A stretch of 64,000 nucleotides of DNA from Trichoderma breve (GCF_028502605.1 NC_079234.1:1364001-1428000); one strand, 5' to 3'; counted from the first letter of the stretch, positions 11,585 through 22,117 are shown. The notes: a model not told the origin generated them from the sequence alone. Program-made: numbers and translations.

Positions 11585-14053
11585 ATGTCTGAAGCTCAAG
11601 CCAATGGGAGGAAAATCTTCCTCACTGGAGTCACAGGCTTCTTAGGCAAAGTGGTCTTAGAAGAACTGATCCGTCGACGCTATGAGTTGAAGATTGAAAA
11701 AGTCACAGTTCTGATCCGTCCTTCTAAGCCATCGACTCATGAGGCTACCACCAAGGAGTCTCATTTTTCATCTCGCTTTCATGACGAGGTCGTTGCATCC
11801 AAATGTTTTACGCAGCTAACTCCTGGATGGACTCGATATGTTGAGCCAGTATACGGAGACTTAGGCCAGGCCCAGTGCGGATTGGACGCTGCCACCTATG
11901 AGAAGATCAGCAGAGAAACGACTCATATCATACACTGCGCGGCTTGCGTACAATTTGATCTCTCACTCAGCAGTTCCCTAGATATTAACTTGCAAGGAAC
12001 GCTCAACATCCTCCGACTTGCTCGAACATGCTCCAGCCTTGAGCGCTTCGTATACACCTCTACTGCATACGTGACACCTCATGGAAAGTATGACCAAATC
12101 CGTGAGGAGCTGGCACCATTGGGCCCCTGGCAAGATGCACAACAGTTACTTGATGCCTTGCACTCTGGATCAGTGACCGAGGAACAACTATTGCAACAGA
12201 CTGGCCACCCCAACACATACACTCTCTCGAAATGCATCACAGAGTATTTTGTCCTGAAAAACCGTGGTGAAATTCCCATAACCATTGTGCGCCCGAGCAT
12301 CATTACTGCAGCTCTGGAGCGCCCATGCCCTGGTTGGTCTGATAGCGCCTCGGCAGTTGTTGGAGTTGTGTTGGGAGTTCAGGATGGCGGAGTATCTGCT
12401 CTTGGAGGCAATCCGACGGCATTTATAGATCTGGTTCCTGTTGATTTTGTCGTCGAATTCATTATCGACGAGATATTTGCGATACACGCTTCGTCAGCAA
12501 CAGTACCAATTGTTCATTGTGTGTCAGGTCTGGAAACTATCACGCCAAAGATCTTTTCTTCAGTTGGTGCCGTGTATTTCCAGCAATCTGAGATGCAATG
12601 GCTCAACTACCGGAGCTCTCCGACGACTCACCTCTACCGATATGTATGGCAGACGATGCCTCTCAAATTGGCCAGGACATTCTGCTGGGCGGGAGGTGAT
12701 CATCGTGCCGTGAGGCAATTGACGCGAGCCACCCAAAACATCGACAAACTTGATCACACATTTGGATACTTTCTCTCAAACTCGTTCAACTTTGCAGCGA
12801 GCCGTCCAACTTTGGCCCAGAGAGCTCCGTACTTTAAACCGGCTGCTTACATGCAGATGATGTTTCGGGGAGCGCAGCAGTTCATGATGCGCCGTACTCG
12901 CGAGCGGAACATGGTATCCACTGAGAAATCAATTGCTGGAGAAGGCGTTAATAATGGCGGTGAAAATGCTCTGAAGCTGTTTCTGACTTCTCGAGCCAGT
13001 GTGATTTTTCGCGTCACTGCAGTTGTTGTCGGGGCGGCTTTGAGCCGAATGTTTCAGAGAGTAACATTTGACCAGCAGTCTTTCTTCGATGCTCTTGAGG
13101 GCTACAATTCGGGATTGTCTGACGAAAAGATCATAATCATGCCCACTCATCGAAGCTACATGGACTTCGTCATTTGTCCTTATCTCTTCTATCAGTTCCC
13201 TGTGCTGGGTGTCAAAATCCCGTCTATCGCTGCCCAAGATCAATTCTCGCGGATACCCATTATAGGATGGCTGCTAAGACGACTCGGCGCTTTCTACGTT
13301 CGGCGCGGTATTGGCCGAGCAGATCCAGAGCTCAATGACCAAATTCGGCAACTGGTCGAACAAGACGAGCACATCCTCTTCTTCCCCGAAGGGCAACGAA
13401 GCCGCTCCAGAGAGTTTCTGCCCCCACGACGAGGTCTTTTGCGATCATTGCAGAGTACGGGCAAATCATTCAAGATTCTACCAGTCTCAATTAGCTATGA
13501 ACGAGTTCCAGAGGAAGGCGCTTTCATTCGAGAGACACAGGAACAAGAGAGACCTCGCATGAGCCTTTTTGCTCTCATCAGGTGGACATACAGCATGATT
13601 CTCGGCCGCGTGAGGCTTGGAAGAGCCCACATCAAGTGCGGGAAGTTGCTAGAACTCAACCCTGAAACCGATGTGCATGCCATCTCACACCAGGTTCTGA
13701 ACGAACTTCAAGAAAATACTGTCTTGACAACATATCACCTCGAATCTTTTGTCAACTACCATCGTCGAGATTGTCGGTGCTCTCCTCCATGTGCTATCAG
13801 CGGCGCAAAGCGACGTTCAGATGCTGTAAACTGGCTACGAAAACAGCTCGAAGAACGAGGGGCAACTGTTCTCGATGGTGCGCTTTCTGTGGATGAGAAT
13901 CACCCCGTATCGCCAGCGCTTGAGACCAGTCTCATGAACCAATGGATCCACTTCTTCGATCGTGACACAGTCGTGATGCCTCCGAGTTCTGCTTTTGCAG
14001 CATCTGATTACAAAGTCTTTGATGTGCCCAAGTGTCAATCGGTCATTGCATAA
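11585..14053 (+). CDS. Fatty acyl-CoA reductase fused to DHAP/glycerol-3-phosphate acyltransferase
   Basis: A single exon of 822 residues with two enzymes in one chain. Residues 1 to about 330 form an extended-SDR fatty acyl-CoA reductase: the NADP-binding motif TGVTGFLGK at 14-22, STAYV at 159-163 and the catalytic YTLSK at 212-216; the reductase C-terminal region follows to about 430. Residues about 500-720 are a GNPAT/PlsB-type acyltransferase with block I HRSYMD (522-527), block II GWLLRRLGAFYVRRG, block III FFPEGQRSRS (near 598) and block IV ILPVSISYERVPEE. A hydrophobic segment precedes the second domain (about 478-495). The two activities would make the fatty alcohol used by AGPS and the acyl-DHAP it acts on. 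As I recall, a similar fusion is known from Dictyostelium, while animals use separate proteins. No PTS1 is seen (ends SVIA). Confidence 0.92.
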   Translation: MSEAQANGRKIFLTGVTGFLGKVVLEELIRRRYELKIEKVTVLIRPSKPSTHEATTKESHFSSRFHDEVVASKCFTQLTPGWTRYVEPVYGDLGQAQCGLDAATYEKISRETTHIIHCAACVQFDLSLSSSLDINLQGTLNILRLARTCSSLERFVYTSTAYVTPHGKYDQIREELAPLGPWQDAQQLLDALHSGSVTEEQLLQQTGHPNTYTLSKCITEYFVLKNRGEIPITIVRPSIITAALERPCPGWSDSASAVVGVVLGVQDGGVSALGGNPTAFIDLVPVDFVVEFIIDEIFAIHASSATVPIVHCVSGLETITPKIFSSVGAVYFQQSEMQWLNYRSSPTTHLYRYVWQTMPLKLARTFCWAGGDHRAVRQLTRATQNIDKLDHTFGYFLSNSFNFAASRPTLAQRAPYFKPAAYMQMMFRGAQQFMMRRTRERNMVSTEKSIAGEGVNNGGENALKLFLTSRASVIFRVTAVVVGAALSRMFQRVTFDQQSFFDALEGYNSGLSDEKIIIMPTHRSYMDFVICPYLFYQFPVLGVKIPSIAAQDQFSRIPIIGWLLRRLGAFYVRRGIGRADPELNDQIRQLVEQDEHILFFPEGQRSRSREFLPPRRGLLRSLQSTGKSFKILPVSISYERVPEEGAFIRETQEQERPRMSLFALIRWTYSMILGRVRLGRAHIKCGKLLELNPETDVHAISHQVLNELQENTVLTTYHLESFVNYHRRDCRCSPPCAISGAKRRSDAVNWLRKQLEERGATVLDGALSVDENHPVSPALETSLMNQWIHFFDRDTVVMPPSSAFAASDYKVFDVPKCQSVIA

Positions 14054-14612
14054 CGGCCATGTCGATAGGCGGCATGACAGAGAAGAAATAATGTTACGGT
14101 TACAATAGGAGTGATTGGAGGAATTGGTTGAGTGTACTGGTCCATATTACTACAGATCTACGTAAATTTTTATGACTATAGACACTGGAAATTACGAAAC
14201 TTTATTCGCAATTTGGCTTAGTTATCTTATGATTATCAGGGGAGTTTGCGGTAAACATGAGTAAGAGAAGAAAAGCTTTCCTCCTCACGTCTTTTTGCCA
14301 TCATCACATCTTCAACATCCTCATGATAAGCCATAGCTCTTCAAACTAGAAAAGAGCAGAAGAACAGACTTTTGACACCCCACTGTATATGTGATTGGCT
14401 GGTGCGTACTCTGTACTAAAGCCTGAACTATTTCCGCTTTTGGTAACCCCGAGGCGACCCGGCGTCTCTGTGGTGGGCTGTCAACAACAGCTAGAATGTA
14501 CCGTGATTCTATTTGAAGCTTGGGAACTTTGGGCAGAGCGGACGATGTTTATACAGCGTTCTTAACAGGCAATCCAGTCACATGTACCAGCGTTGCTAAA
14601 GTCGGCAAGCTT
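14054..14612. other. Intergenic region
   Basis: About 560 bp between two co-oriented genes. No coding signal; the next gene's frame is open from about 14517 but contains no ATG before 14613. Confidence 0.4.
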
Positions 14613-16082
14613 ATGGACTATCAGAAGTTTCCAGACGTTAGCAGCCTGCTTGTCACGGCAGAGAACCCAGCGCGTAATGATACGCTCGGTCTGGATCACG
14701 CACGATGTGTCGCTCTGCACAACCATCTGGTTCACTATGCCTGGACTGCTGAAGGACGCCCGCCCGATGATCTAAATAATAGCAGCAAAACATTCTTTAC
14801 CACCTACGGAGCTGCAGCAGAGGCTATTCGTGAACGACTTGACCCCTCGCTGGCAGCTTTCCTTGACGCTGCCCTGTTGCCTCCCGATGGGTCTGATGGC
14901 CTTGATCCCGCGCCCCTCTCTGTCTTTGTGTCTGAGTTCTGTGAGCCCGACAGTTTCTTTGCTAACGAAACGGCTGATCTGTTCGACGAGCCTGTTGACA
15001 GTCTGGTCTGCCTATATTATCCCAATGTTGGCCAAGGTGGAGGAAGTGGCGGTGGCCTATTCTACCATCAAGGCTACCATCGTGCCGCTGTCTTCATGCA
15101 TATGTGGGATCACGATTATGCCCTGCCTGTTGCGGCACACCAAGAGCTTTGGCACCCTCTCGAAACAGTGCTCTCCAACTGGATCGAGCTGATTCATCTT
15201 GGCAAGACTCAAATCACGCCTTCACCGAGAGACGAGGGGGGCCGGTATGGCAGCGAAAAGATTGGACCGTGGGAATGGCTGCCGTATAGTGAAGCCCAGG
15301 TTGCAGCTTGTTTGGATGCGTGGGAACAGCTGTGTAAGGCCATTGAGGCGCGTAACTCACAAATTACCAGCAGCACCACCTCCGATGCCATGAATCCGGT
15401 GCGGTTGCTCGATCCCGCTGTCTTGGATGCGGCTTCAGTGCCCAACCCTTCTTTTGCCCGCTCCTTTCTCACCCGCGCGCGCCGACCTCTCTTTCGTAAC
15501 ATTGCCCCAGGTCTTGTCCTGCCACCGGCAGACGCAACCGAGTTTATGGCAGCGCAGCCCTTCACTGGATTGCCTCGCGGCCATCATGCCGTACCGCCGG
15601 TATGCCTTTTCCCTGCGGCGAAAGGCGAGCCTAAATTCAACCTGTCGGCATCTTCAAACCCCTTTTGTAATGACTTTCGTGCAACAACTGCCGATTCAGT
15701 CGTTCCATCACAGGTCGGTGCCGGTGTCTACAGTCAGTCGGTTGAGAGGAATGCAGGTCACGACTACGCCGAGGAGGGATTCTGGCTGCTGCTACCATAC
15801 AACTTCGAGAGTAATTGGGATGCAATCGACGGCGCGCGGAAGAGCGACGGTTCGTTAATTGCCAGGGATAGGTTGACTGATCTGTTCCAGCATGGATACA
15901 AGCCCTATGGTGGCGACTACTACCGACCTCAGAGGCTGGAACGTTTGTTTGACTGTTGGCGCAAGCTCATTGAGCAAAACGTCTGGACTGTTGGGCCACA
16001 AGGAGTGCAAGGCAATCTTGACACATTCAAGGAGGCTGGAACAGCCCGTTGGAGAGACTATATTATTACACCTACTTGGTAA
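14613..16082 (+). CDS. Conserved-looking hypothetical protein, 489 residues
   Basis: An uninterrupted, GC3-rich frame of about 490 codons with ordinary fungal codon use, clearly a gene, but I recognise no family. The start chosen is the first ATG in frame (MDYQKFPDV). The frame is open about 95 nt further upstream without an ATG, so a short upstream exon cannot be excluded. The protein is soluble-looking, without signal peptide or membrane helix. It is rich in Trp, His and Asp around residues 150-190 (YYPNVGQGGGSGGG, then MHMWDHDYALP and HQELWHPLE). It lies co-oriented 560 bp after the FAR-acyltransferase gene, so it could be a cluster member, but position is the only argument. Confidence 0.78.
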   Translation: MDYQKFPDVSSLLVTAENPARNDTLGLDHARCVALHNHLVHYAWTAEGRPPDDLNNSSKTFFTTYGAAAEAIRERLDPSLAAFLDAALLPPDGSDGLDPAPLSVFVSEFCEPDSFFANETADLFDEPVDSLVCLYYPNVGQGGGSGGGLFYHQGYHRAAVFMHMWDHDYALPVAAHQELWHPLETVLSNWIELIHLGKTQITPSPRDEGGRYGSEKIGPWEWLPYSEAQVAACLDAWEQLCKAIEARNSQITSSTTSDAMNPVRLLDPAVLDAASVPNPSFARSFLTRARRPLFRNIAPGLVLPPADATEFMAAQPFTGLPRGHHAVPPVCLFPAAKGEPKFNLSASSNPFCNDFRATTADSVVPSQVGAGVYSQSVERNAGHDYAEEGFWLLLPYNFESNWDAIDGARKSDGSLIARDRLTDLFQHGYKPYGGDYYRPQRLERLFDCWRKLIEQNVWTVGPQGVQGNLDTFKEAGTARWRDYIITPTW

Positions 16083-17306
16083 TAACTTTCACATATTGAC
16101 GTTTAGAAAATCTGGCTTTCTACTACTTTCGCTCCCAGAATCTTCCACGATAGATTATATGACAGTTTATAGTTTGCTAGATGTTGCTTCTTGTAAACAG
16201 TGGCCATCTATGGCAATATTCAAGTTGGCACCCTAGTTTCTTAATGATACTCTAAACCCTCTTTCAAAGTGTCTTAAAAGATGCTACGAGCTGAGGTATG
16301 AGTTATTTGGCACAGAACAGCTATGCAAAATAAGTCAGTTTCGATTTCTATATTTTCTCCAGCTATAACACTCCACTGTCTATCACGAAACAAGTCTCAG
16401 TAATGGATGCCAATTTCCCAGGCCTCCCTTCAAGGAGAAAACGGAGAGCCGCAGCGGCTTCTGTGGCTCACTTGGGCTCCTTGATGGACCTATCGAGCGC
16501 TATACCGTACGTGTTAGTGGATGCGTTCTCACCAACTTATTGCTCGGCTCTCGAAGCTTTCAAACTCGAGCCAGCACGGCTGAGCTTGAATGCGTTTATT
16601 TCTGGACAATAAGCCAATGATCATAGTAGGCTAAATAAGTCTTTTTACAACGTATTTTTTTGATCGTATTCATGTATGAGGGTTGATCATGCAGTGCCCT
16701 CACATTTTGCGGCACAGAGCGCTATAATAGCGGCCACACGTGTAAGTGATTATGTCTTAGTCCAGTGTCATTAAAAAATACCCCGCGAACAACGCCTCCC
16801 AACCACGATTCAACAACAACACCAAGGAAGAGAAATTCTAGCAAAGAGCAAAAAAAGAAAAACATACAACAGCCGGTGTTCGCCAGTGGTCACCCACCTG
16901 ACTACTAATCTGCCGGTTAGCGGCTTATCTATGGGGGAGCAGACGGGACCCCGAGTTCTCCGCTACCTATGGTCGTATGTGCTAGAAACACTAATATTTT
17001 AGCTTATATCACAACCTTAGCTGGTCATGCTCTCCCAATATCAGGAACACGCATATCATCGCCGGTGGTCCTTAATTTCCCAAATAAGGAGGCGTCAGTA
17101 GACATGGTAGACGTGGTTAGTGATCTGATCGTGTCGAACGAAGATTCTACCAGCACAGCTTTCCGGCTGTAACCATGGGAGGCGATGGTATTTATCGCAG
17201 TGTCTCCTTGGACTGCCATAACGAACGAATCCCGGTGGATAGATGCATGTATAGAAGTTGAGTGAGTATGATTACATCACCCCGCATCACCCTAGCACGA
17301 TAGACT
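16083..17306. other. Intergenic region carrying a 5S rRNA gene
   Basis: About 1.2 kb between convergent protein genes. It contains one complete 5S rRNA gene (16862-16980) and is otherwise AT-rich. A 69-codon frame at 16403-16612 has no support. Confidence 0.45.
16862..16980 (-). rRNA. 5S ribosomal RNA
   Basis: A 119-nt sequence whose minus strand starts ACATACGACCATAGG and ends GGCTGTTGTATGT, the terminal stem typical of filamentous-ascomycete 5S rRNA. The internal CCCGTCTGCTC and GATTAGTAGTCAGG segments also fit. The + strand carries A-runs just before it (16850-16861), which are T-runs downstream of the RNA and fit a Pol III terminator. It differs from the copy at 34406 at a single base (16958). 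Confidence 0.95.
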
Positions 17307-19573
17307 TCAGGCAAAGATTATCTCCCAGTCAAAGTCTGCCAATATACTGAGCCAATGGATGGAAAGGCGTCCACCTTGGTTCTGGTCCCAAAGCTTCTGC
17401 ACAATCTGTCTCGATCGAGACATGTTCAGAAATGCCAGCTTGTCACTGTGAAGTACCCAAGGATTAGACAACATCCTACAGCTAGTAGGAGTAATACTCA
17501 CATAGCAGTCGCATAAAGCTTGCTAGCTCTCTCTCTGTCACTAACATTCGATTCGCTTGACCCGCCGCGCCCAGTGTGAATATTGTCTGGGTGATTATCA
17601 TTGGATGATGTCGAGCAGATTGACACAGTGAAGATGATCCAATGAGATGATACAAAGCCGGGCAGATTCAAGACCTCCATTGTCTCGAGCAATGAAAGCG
17701 CATTGCGGACCAACAAACGCACAGAAAGAGCGTCGGGTGACAGACAAAGGACAAAACACTTGATTTGTAGAAGGCAGGCTATGCGAAATCCGTCGTGGAA
17801 ATATCGATGACTGGCCATGTCCGGTCGGTCTGATGAAGGCATTAGTACGGTTACAACCGCAATTGGAGTTACAGACGCACCTCGGACGAAATTCTCCAGC
17901 CAAATTCTCTCCTTCTCAAGAGTTGCCTCGAGATTTTCTGCCTTGCTGACAATTTCGGCCAGTTCCTGATCAGTCCATATGGCATTACGTTGAGCCCAGC
18001 TCTGGTTAACCAGTTTCGCGATACGCGGCAGGATGCAGTATAATGGAAGAGCCAATCCAGTCAGAGAGTGTGGGATTCCTCTTTGTGTATTCGCATATGC
18101 CGTCGAGACTTCAGGGTCAATCGCGGGACCCTGGGCGTACAACGAGCAGCCCTAGGTATGATCGATCTCAGCATTGTCCAATCTCATAGGATTATTCTGA
18201 CTCACATAAGAATCATGATATATGACGTTTTCTAAGCTGATATAACTAATCAGTATGTTAACTAGTACAAAGTTAAGACATACAAAGAGAATTTGGTGTT
18301 ACTCAAGCCTTTCGGCGCTTGTGCAAGGGTGAAGATTGCCGCGCACAGCCGCTTCAGCTGCGTGAAGTAACTTTCGAAACCCCAAACATCGCCTCGGCAG
18401 ATCTATGACAAGACGTAAGCATGCATTCTCACGAGAAGGTGAATCCAAGACCTACTTTGTACATGACAAACATGAGTAGCCCAGCGAGGAGAGTGATCGA
18501 CTCTTCTTCAGTGATTTCTTCGACCTTGGGTATATCCTTTAATCTCTGCAGGATAATTGCCGAGCCCTCGACACCAAGTTGTTCACTAATTCGCTCGTAG
18601 CATAGTTGACCCTTGTTGAACATGTGTCTCGATGCTAGAGCTAGGATGCCATAATGCAGAGCTCTTCCAGCAGAATTTCCGATGTTAGCAGAGGCCGTAG
18701 CGTTAAAGGCGTGGAAAGCGTTCGGGAAAAGGGTCTGGTCATATGATAGAAGACTGGCCAGTCGATCGCGGAAGTATTGTAGGATCTGGGCTTGAGTGGT
18801 GCCATCCGGTAATGTGCTGGAGGAGTCGCCTGGCATCGATGAGATTGTATCGCTGGAGTCAGGCACACTCTTAGACATAGTTATTGTAGCGGGCAAGGGA
18901 AGAGATGATGGCCGACGGCCGCTGGAGACAGCTTCACTAGCGTCGTCAGAAAGGAAAGGGGCACAAGTCTCGGCCCAGAGTTGTAAGATGGCCTGCGATG
19001 TCAGTCTCAGCATGATGCGGTTTCTAAGAAGGACCTTGTCACTCACATCGTCGATGGGATTGAACTGAGGAGGGAAGAGATTGCCTCCGAACAAATCTTG
19101 AGGTGCATCATCGGCTCGAGTATGAGACCAGCCTGGATGCAAAGTCGAGGTCGAAATGCTATCAGGGCTGGGCCGGGGAACAGAACATCCTGGATGACTT
19201 GTCTCTCCGGAAGATAATCCCTGCTCTTCAGGTACATCTACTGTTCCGACAAGCGGTGATAAAGTTCGCGCGGTACCGTCCGCAGTCTTGGCGATTCTCT
19301 TCACCGCAGGCCATTCGCATTCCTGAAGAAGCTGTGAGTTGAGTGAGAGACACCAGAATGATAGTATGTGACCCCTACCAGGTTCAGTCTTGTACAGTCT
19401 CCACAGCATGGCCTGGTCATATCACAGCGCTTTCTTCGAGATTTACAAGTCATGCAGCCAGTTCTTGTGCGCGAGACTTTACGCCGCATCCGCTGCTTTC
19501 GGGCACCGCGAGAGCTCGTGGATAGCCCATCTGGACTATCGTCCGCCGTATGAGAGCGCGACTCTGACGCCAT
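17307..19573 (-). CDS. Zn(II)2Cys6 transcription factor
   Basis: Seven exons read right to left: 19379-19573, 19047-19331, 18456-18992, 18284-18402, 18206-18236, 17502-18151, 17307-17445. All join in frame to give 651 residues. The zinc cluster begins at residue 40 (GCMTCKSRRKRC, then CCGDC) and is completed across intron 1 by ECEWP, giving the six cysteines. A Ser/Thr-rich linker follows. The remainder resembles the fungal-specific regulatory domain (for example AILQLWAETCAPFL, YGILALASRHM, LLAGLLMFVMYK). Intron 2 (18993-19046, 54 nt) is a multiple of three without a stop, so an isoform retaining it would be 18 residues longer. The gene lies between the ether-lipid genes and a divergent MFS gene and could regulate either. 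Its targets are not visible. Confidence 0.85.
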
Positions 19574-20289
19574 TGGATCTTGGCTTATGACGGAGTTGCC
19601 AGTAACATGATGGTGATAACTGGTTGGAAGTAAGACTAACACTAGCTGTTGAGCTAGCGAGTTGCTAACGTGTGGCTGGTCCCGATCGAAGAGGAGCCTC
19701 TCTTCCCTAGACCAACCTTCGTAAAGCAAGTGGAGTATCATCAGCCATGTAATCCGCGGCACAGGCGTATACGGCGTATACAGCGTATACAGCGCATCTC
19801 AAATGTTTCTTTCACATATCGCTTTTGTCATGGTAAAAGTCGTCGTTTATATGTTCTGACTTTAGAATCAGCATATCAAATTCAAGCGTCAGCCGCTTCC
19901 AGGATCTTCTAACTTCCATAACTATATATCATCTCTGAAGGGCATTACATCATCAATCTTACTTTAACACTGCCGCTCACTCAACGGGTCTTACTCTCAG
20001 TTGGGAGCCACCCAGATCCAAGAGTGATCGAAATACTATCACGATACCTTGCGTTACTAACGAATAACCTCCACAACCGACGATTGGCTCACGGAGAAGC
20101 CTAGTGGGTGAAGCATAACAATCTTGTCTTGATAAACAAGCTTTGCGCCGCTCGCGTAAACCTCGGAATCTGTCTAGAAGATTGAGTCTTTTCGTTCTTC
20201 TTCAGCTTTGAGGAACATCACACGTACAGATCTAGTCAAGCGAAACCGGCAATGATGGCGGGTGGGATGGTCTAAGTCTTGCCACGGCC
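19574..20289. other. Divergent promoter between Zn2Cys6 factor and MFS gene
   Basis: About 716 bp shared by the regulator and the transporter. Its one clear structure is the tandem GTATAC-containing repeat at 19764-19790. Confidence 0.5.
19764..19790. repeat. Three tandem 9-bp units with GTATAC palindrome
   Basis: The units read GGCGTATAC, GGCGTATAC and AGCGTATAC head to tail, then AGCGC starts a broken fourth. Each contains the self-complementary GTATAC. The block lies about 190 nt upstream of the Zn2Cys6 factor ATG, so it could be a protein-binding array or a simple expansion. Confidence 0.7.
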
Positions 20290-21873
20290 ATGATTTCCAT
20301 ACCTCAGTCTCATTTCGACTGGGATCAAGATACCAGGAACCCGTTTAACTGGACCCAGCGTCGGAAATGGACGACCATCGCCGTGGCATGCTGGGTAACC
20401 TTCATCACCGGCCTCAATGCGACATCCATCACCACGGCCGCCGAAGTCGTTTCTCGCCAGTTCCACCTCCCAGATAATCGGATTGAGGTCAACTTCTTTG
20501 CCGTCGTGGCATGGAATGCCGCTGCCGCATTTGTACCCCTCGTCACGCTTCCGCTTATGGACACGTACGGTACTAGAATTGGATATTTGGTATGACAACT
20601 CATCTAGATACACCACATGTGTTCGACCTCCTTTCTATCAGCTTGATAAGGGTTGTCTTATTGTTCTAACGCGTGATTCAGGCGTGCTATGTGCTCTTCA
20701 CCATCTTCGTCATTCCGCAGGCACTGGCACAGAACTTTGCCACCCTTGTGGTGAGCCGTGTCTTTGCCGGCGCTTTTGGCGGCACGGTGCAAAATGCGGC
20801 CGATGGTATTATAGCCAATGTGTTTCGCCATCACCATGAGCGAGCCTTGCCTTTAACGATTTATATCCTGGCCTTACTCATGGGAGTTACCATGGGACCC
20901 GTGCTCGGCGCTGTTTTTGAGCCTCTGAATTGGCGATGGTGAGTTTGCATCCACAGGCTTCATACGTGGCCGGTTTCTGACTTGATGTGCTAGGATATTC
21001 TGGGTTCAACTCATCATATGTGGAGCGACATTGCCTCTTGTTGCTTTCTGTGCCGAGGAGACACGAGGTTCTGTCATTCAAGCGCAGATCTTGTCAAAGA
21101 CCGGATCTGCTGCCCCGGCCAAATTGTCTGAGGATGAGAATCCTATCAGAATGCTTAAAGAGACCATTACACGCTCTGCCAAACTCTTAGTTGCCGAGCC
21201 AACAATCACCTCGTTTACAATATGGACCTCTTTTGCGTTCGGCCTCGTCTTCATCTCGACTCAGTCGGTCCCTCTCGTGTTCGCTCGGGCATATAGTTGG
21301 GGTTCCTACAGCAGCGGCTTGGCCCAGTCCGCCATCGCCATCGGAGAGATAATTGGCTTTGCGGCCTGCCTCTATCAGAATCACATATATGTGAGAAGCG
21401 CGAGGCATGAAATTCCCGGTGCCGGGGATGGGGAAGACAGTCGGGAGCAGCACGACCCGGTTCCCGAATCCATCTTGTATCTCTCCATTCCAAGCACGGC
21501 GATAGCATTATCTGGCGGCCTGTTCATGTATGGTTGGAGCATCTTCCAGGCCCATTGGGTTGTCACAGCTTTAGCGCTGCTACTTATTGGTTACGCAAGC
21601 ATGGTGATTGTGACGGCTGTCACGATTTACATTACACATTCTTATGCCGGGTTTGCTGCCAGTGCCATTGCCGCCGTTGCATTTGGTGAGAATTTGTTCG
21701 CGGCTTTCTTGCCTTTGGCCACAAAGGCCATGTACGAGGACTTGGGATACCAGTGGGCAAGTAGCTTGCTCGGGTTTGTTGCTTTGACCCTGACGCTTGC
21801 TCCTATCATTTTACTGTGGAAAGGCCGTGCTATCCGAGGGAGAGGTAAAATGGTTCAGAGTTTACCACGCTGA
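20290..21873 (+). CDS. MFS transporter (DHA1-like)
   Basis: Three exons, 20290-20589, 20682-20938 and 20994-21873, give 478 residues in one frame. The N-terminus (DTRNPFNWTQRRKW) is the familiar start of fungal DHA1 polyamine/drug exporters. The first six helices include VVSRVFAGAFGGTVQNAADG and MGVTMGPVLGAVFEPLNWRW, the latter the motif C-like region. A central loop rich in charged residues (about 205-245) precedes six further helices. The substrate is unknown. It is divergent from the Zn2Cys6 factor, a pairing often seen at the edge of metabolic clusters, so it may belong to the upstream cluster or form a regulator-exporter pair of its own. Confidence 0.86.
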
Positions 21874-22117
21874 ATGCGAAGATTTACGGTACCTACAAAA
21901 GAAATACAACTAGAAGGATTAGCAACCTGATAGACGCAAATAATTGATTTCTACAAGAATGAAATTACACTGTCTTGTCATCGAGTCAATACCAATCACG
22001 CTGAGAGAAGAAGACCTGTAGATGATATGGTCTGCTTCTGAGCTGGATAGTATGACTATCATAGATGAGCTTGACAACGCCCCCCGCCGTGACTTAAAAG
22101 AGTTTCTGTACATTCGA

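Noticed and set aside
16403..16612. A 69-codon plus-strand frame
   Set aside because: Short and without domain; equally long chance frames are frequent in this window.
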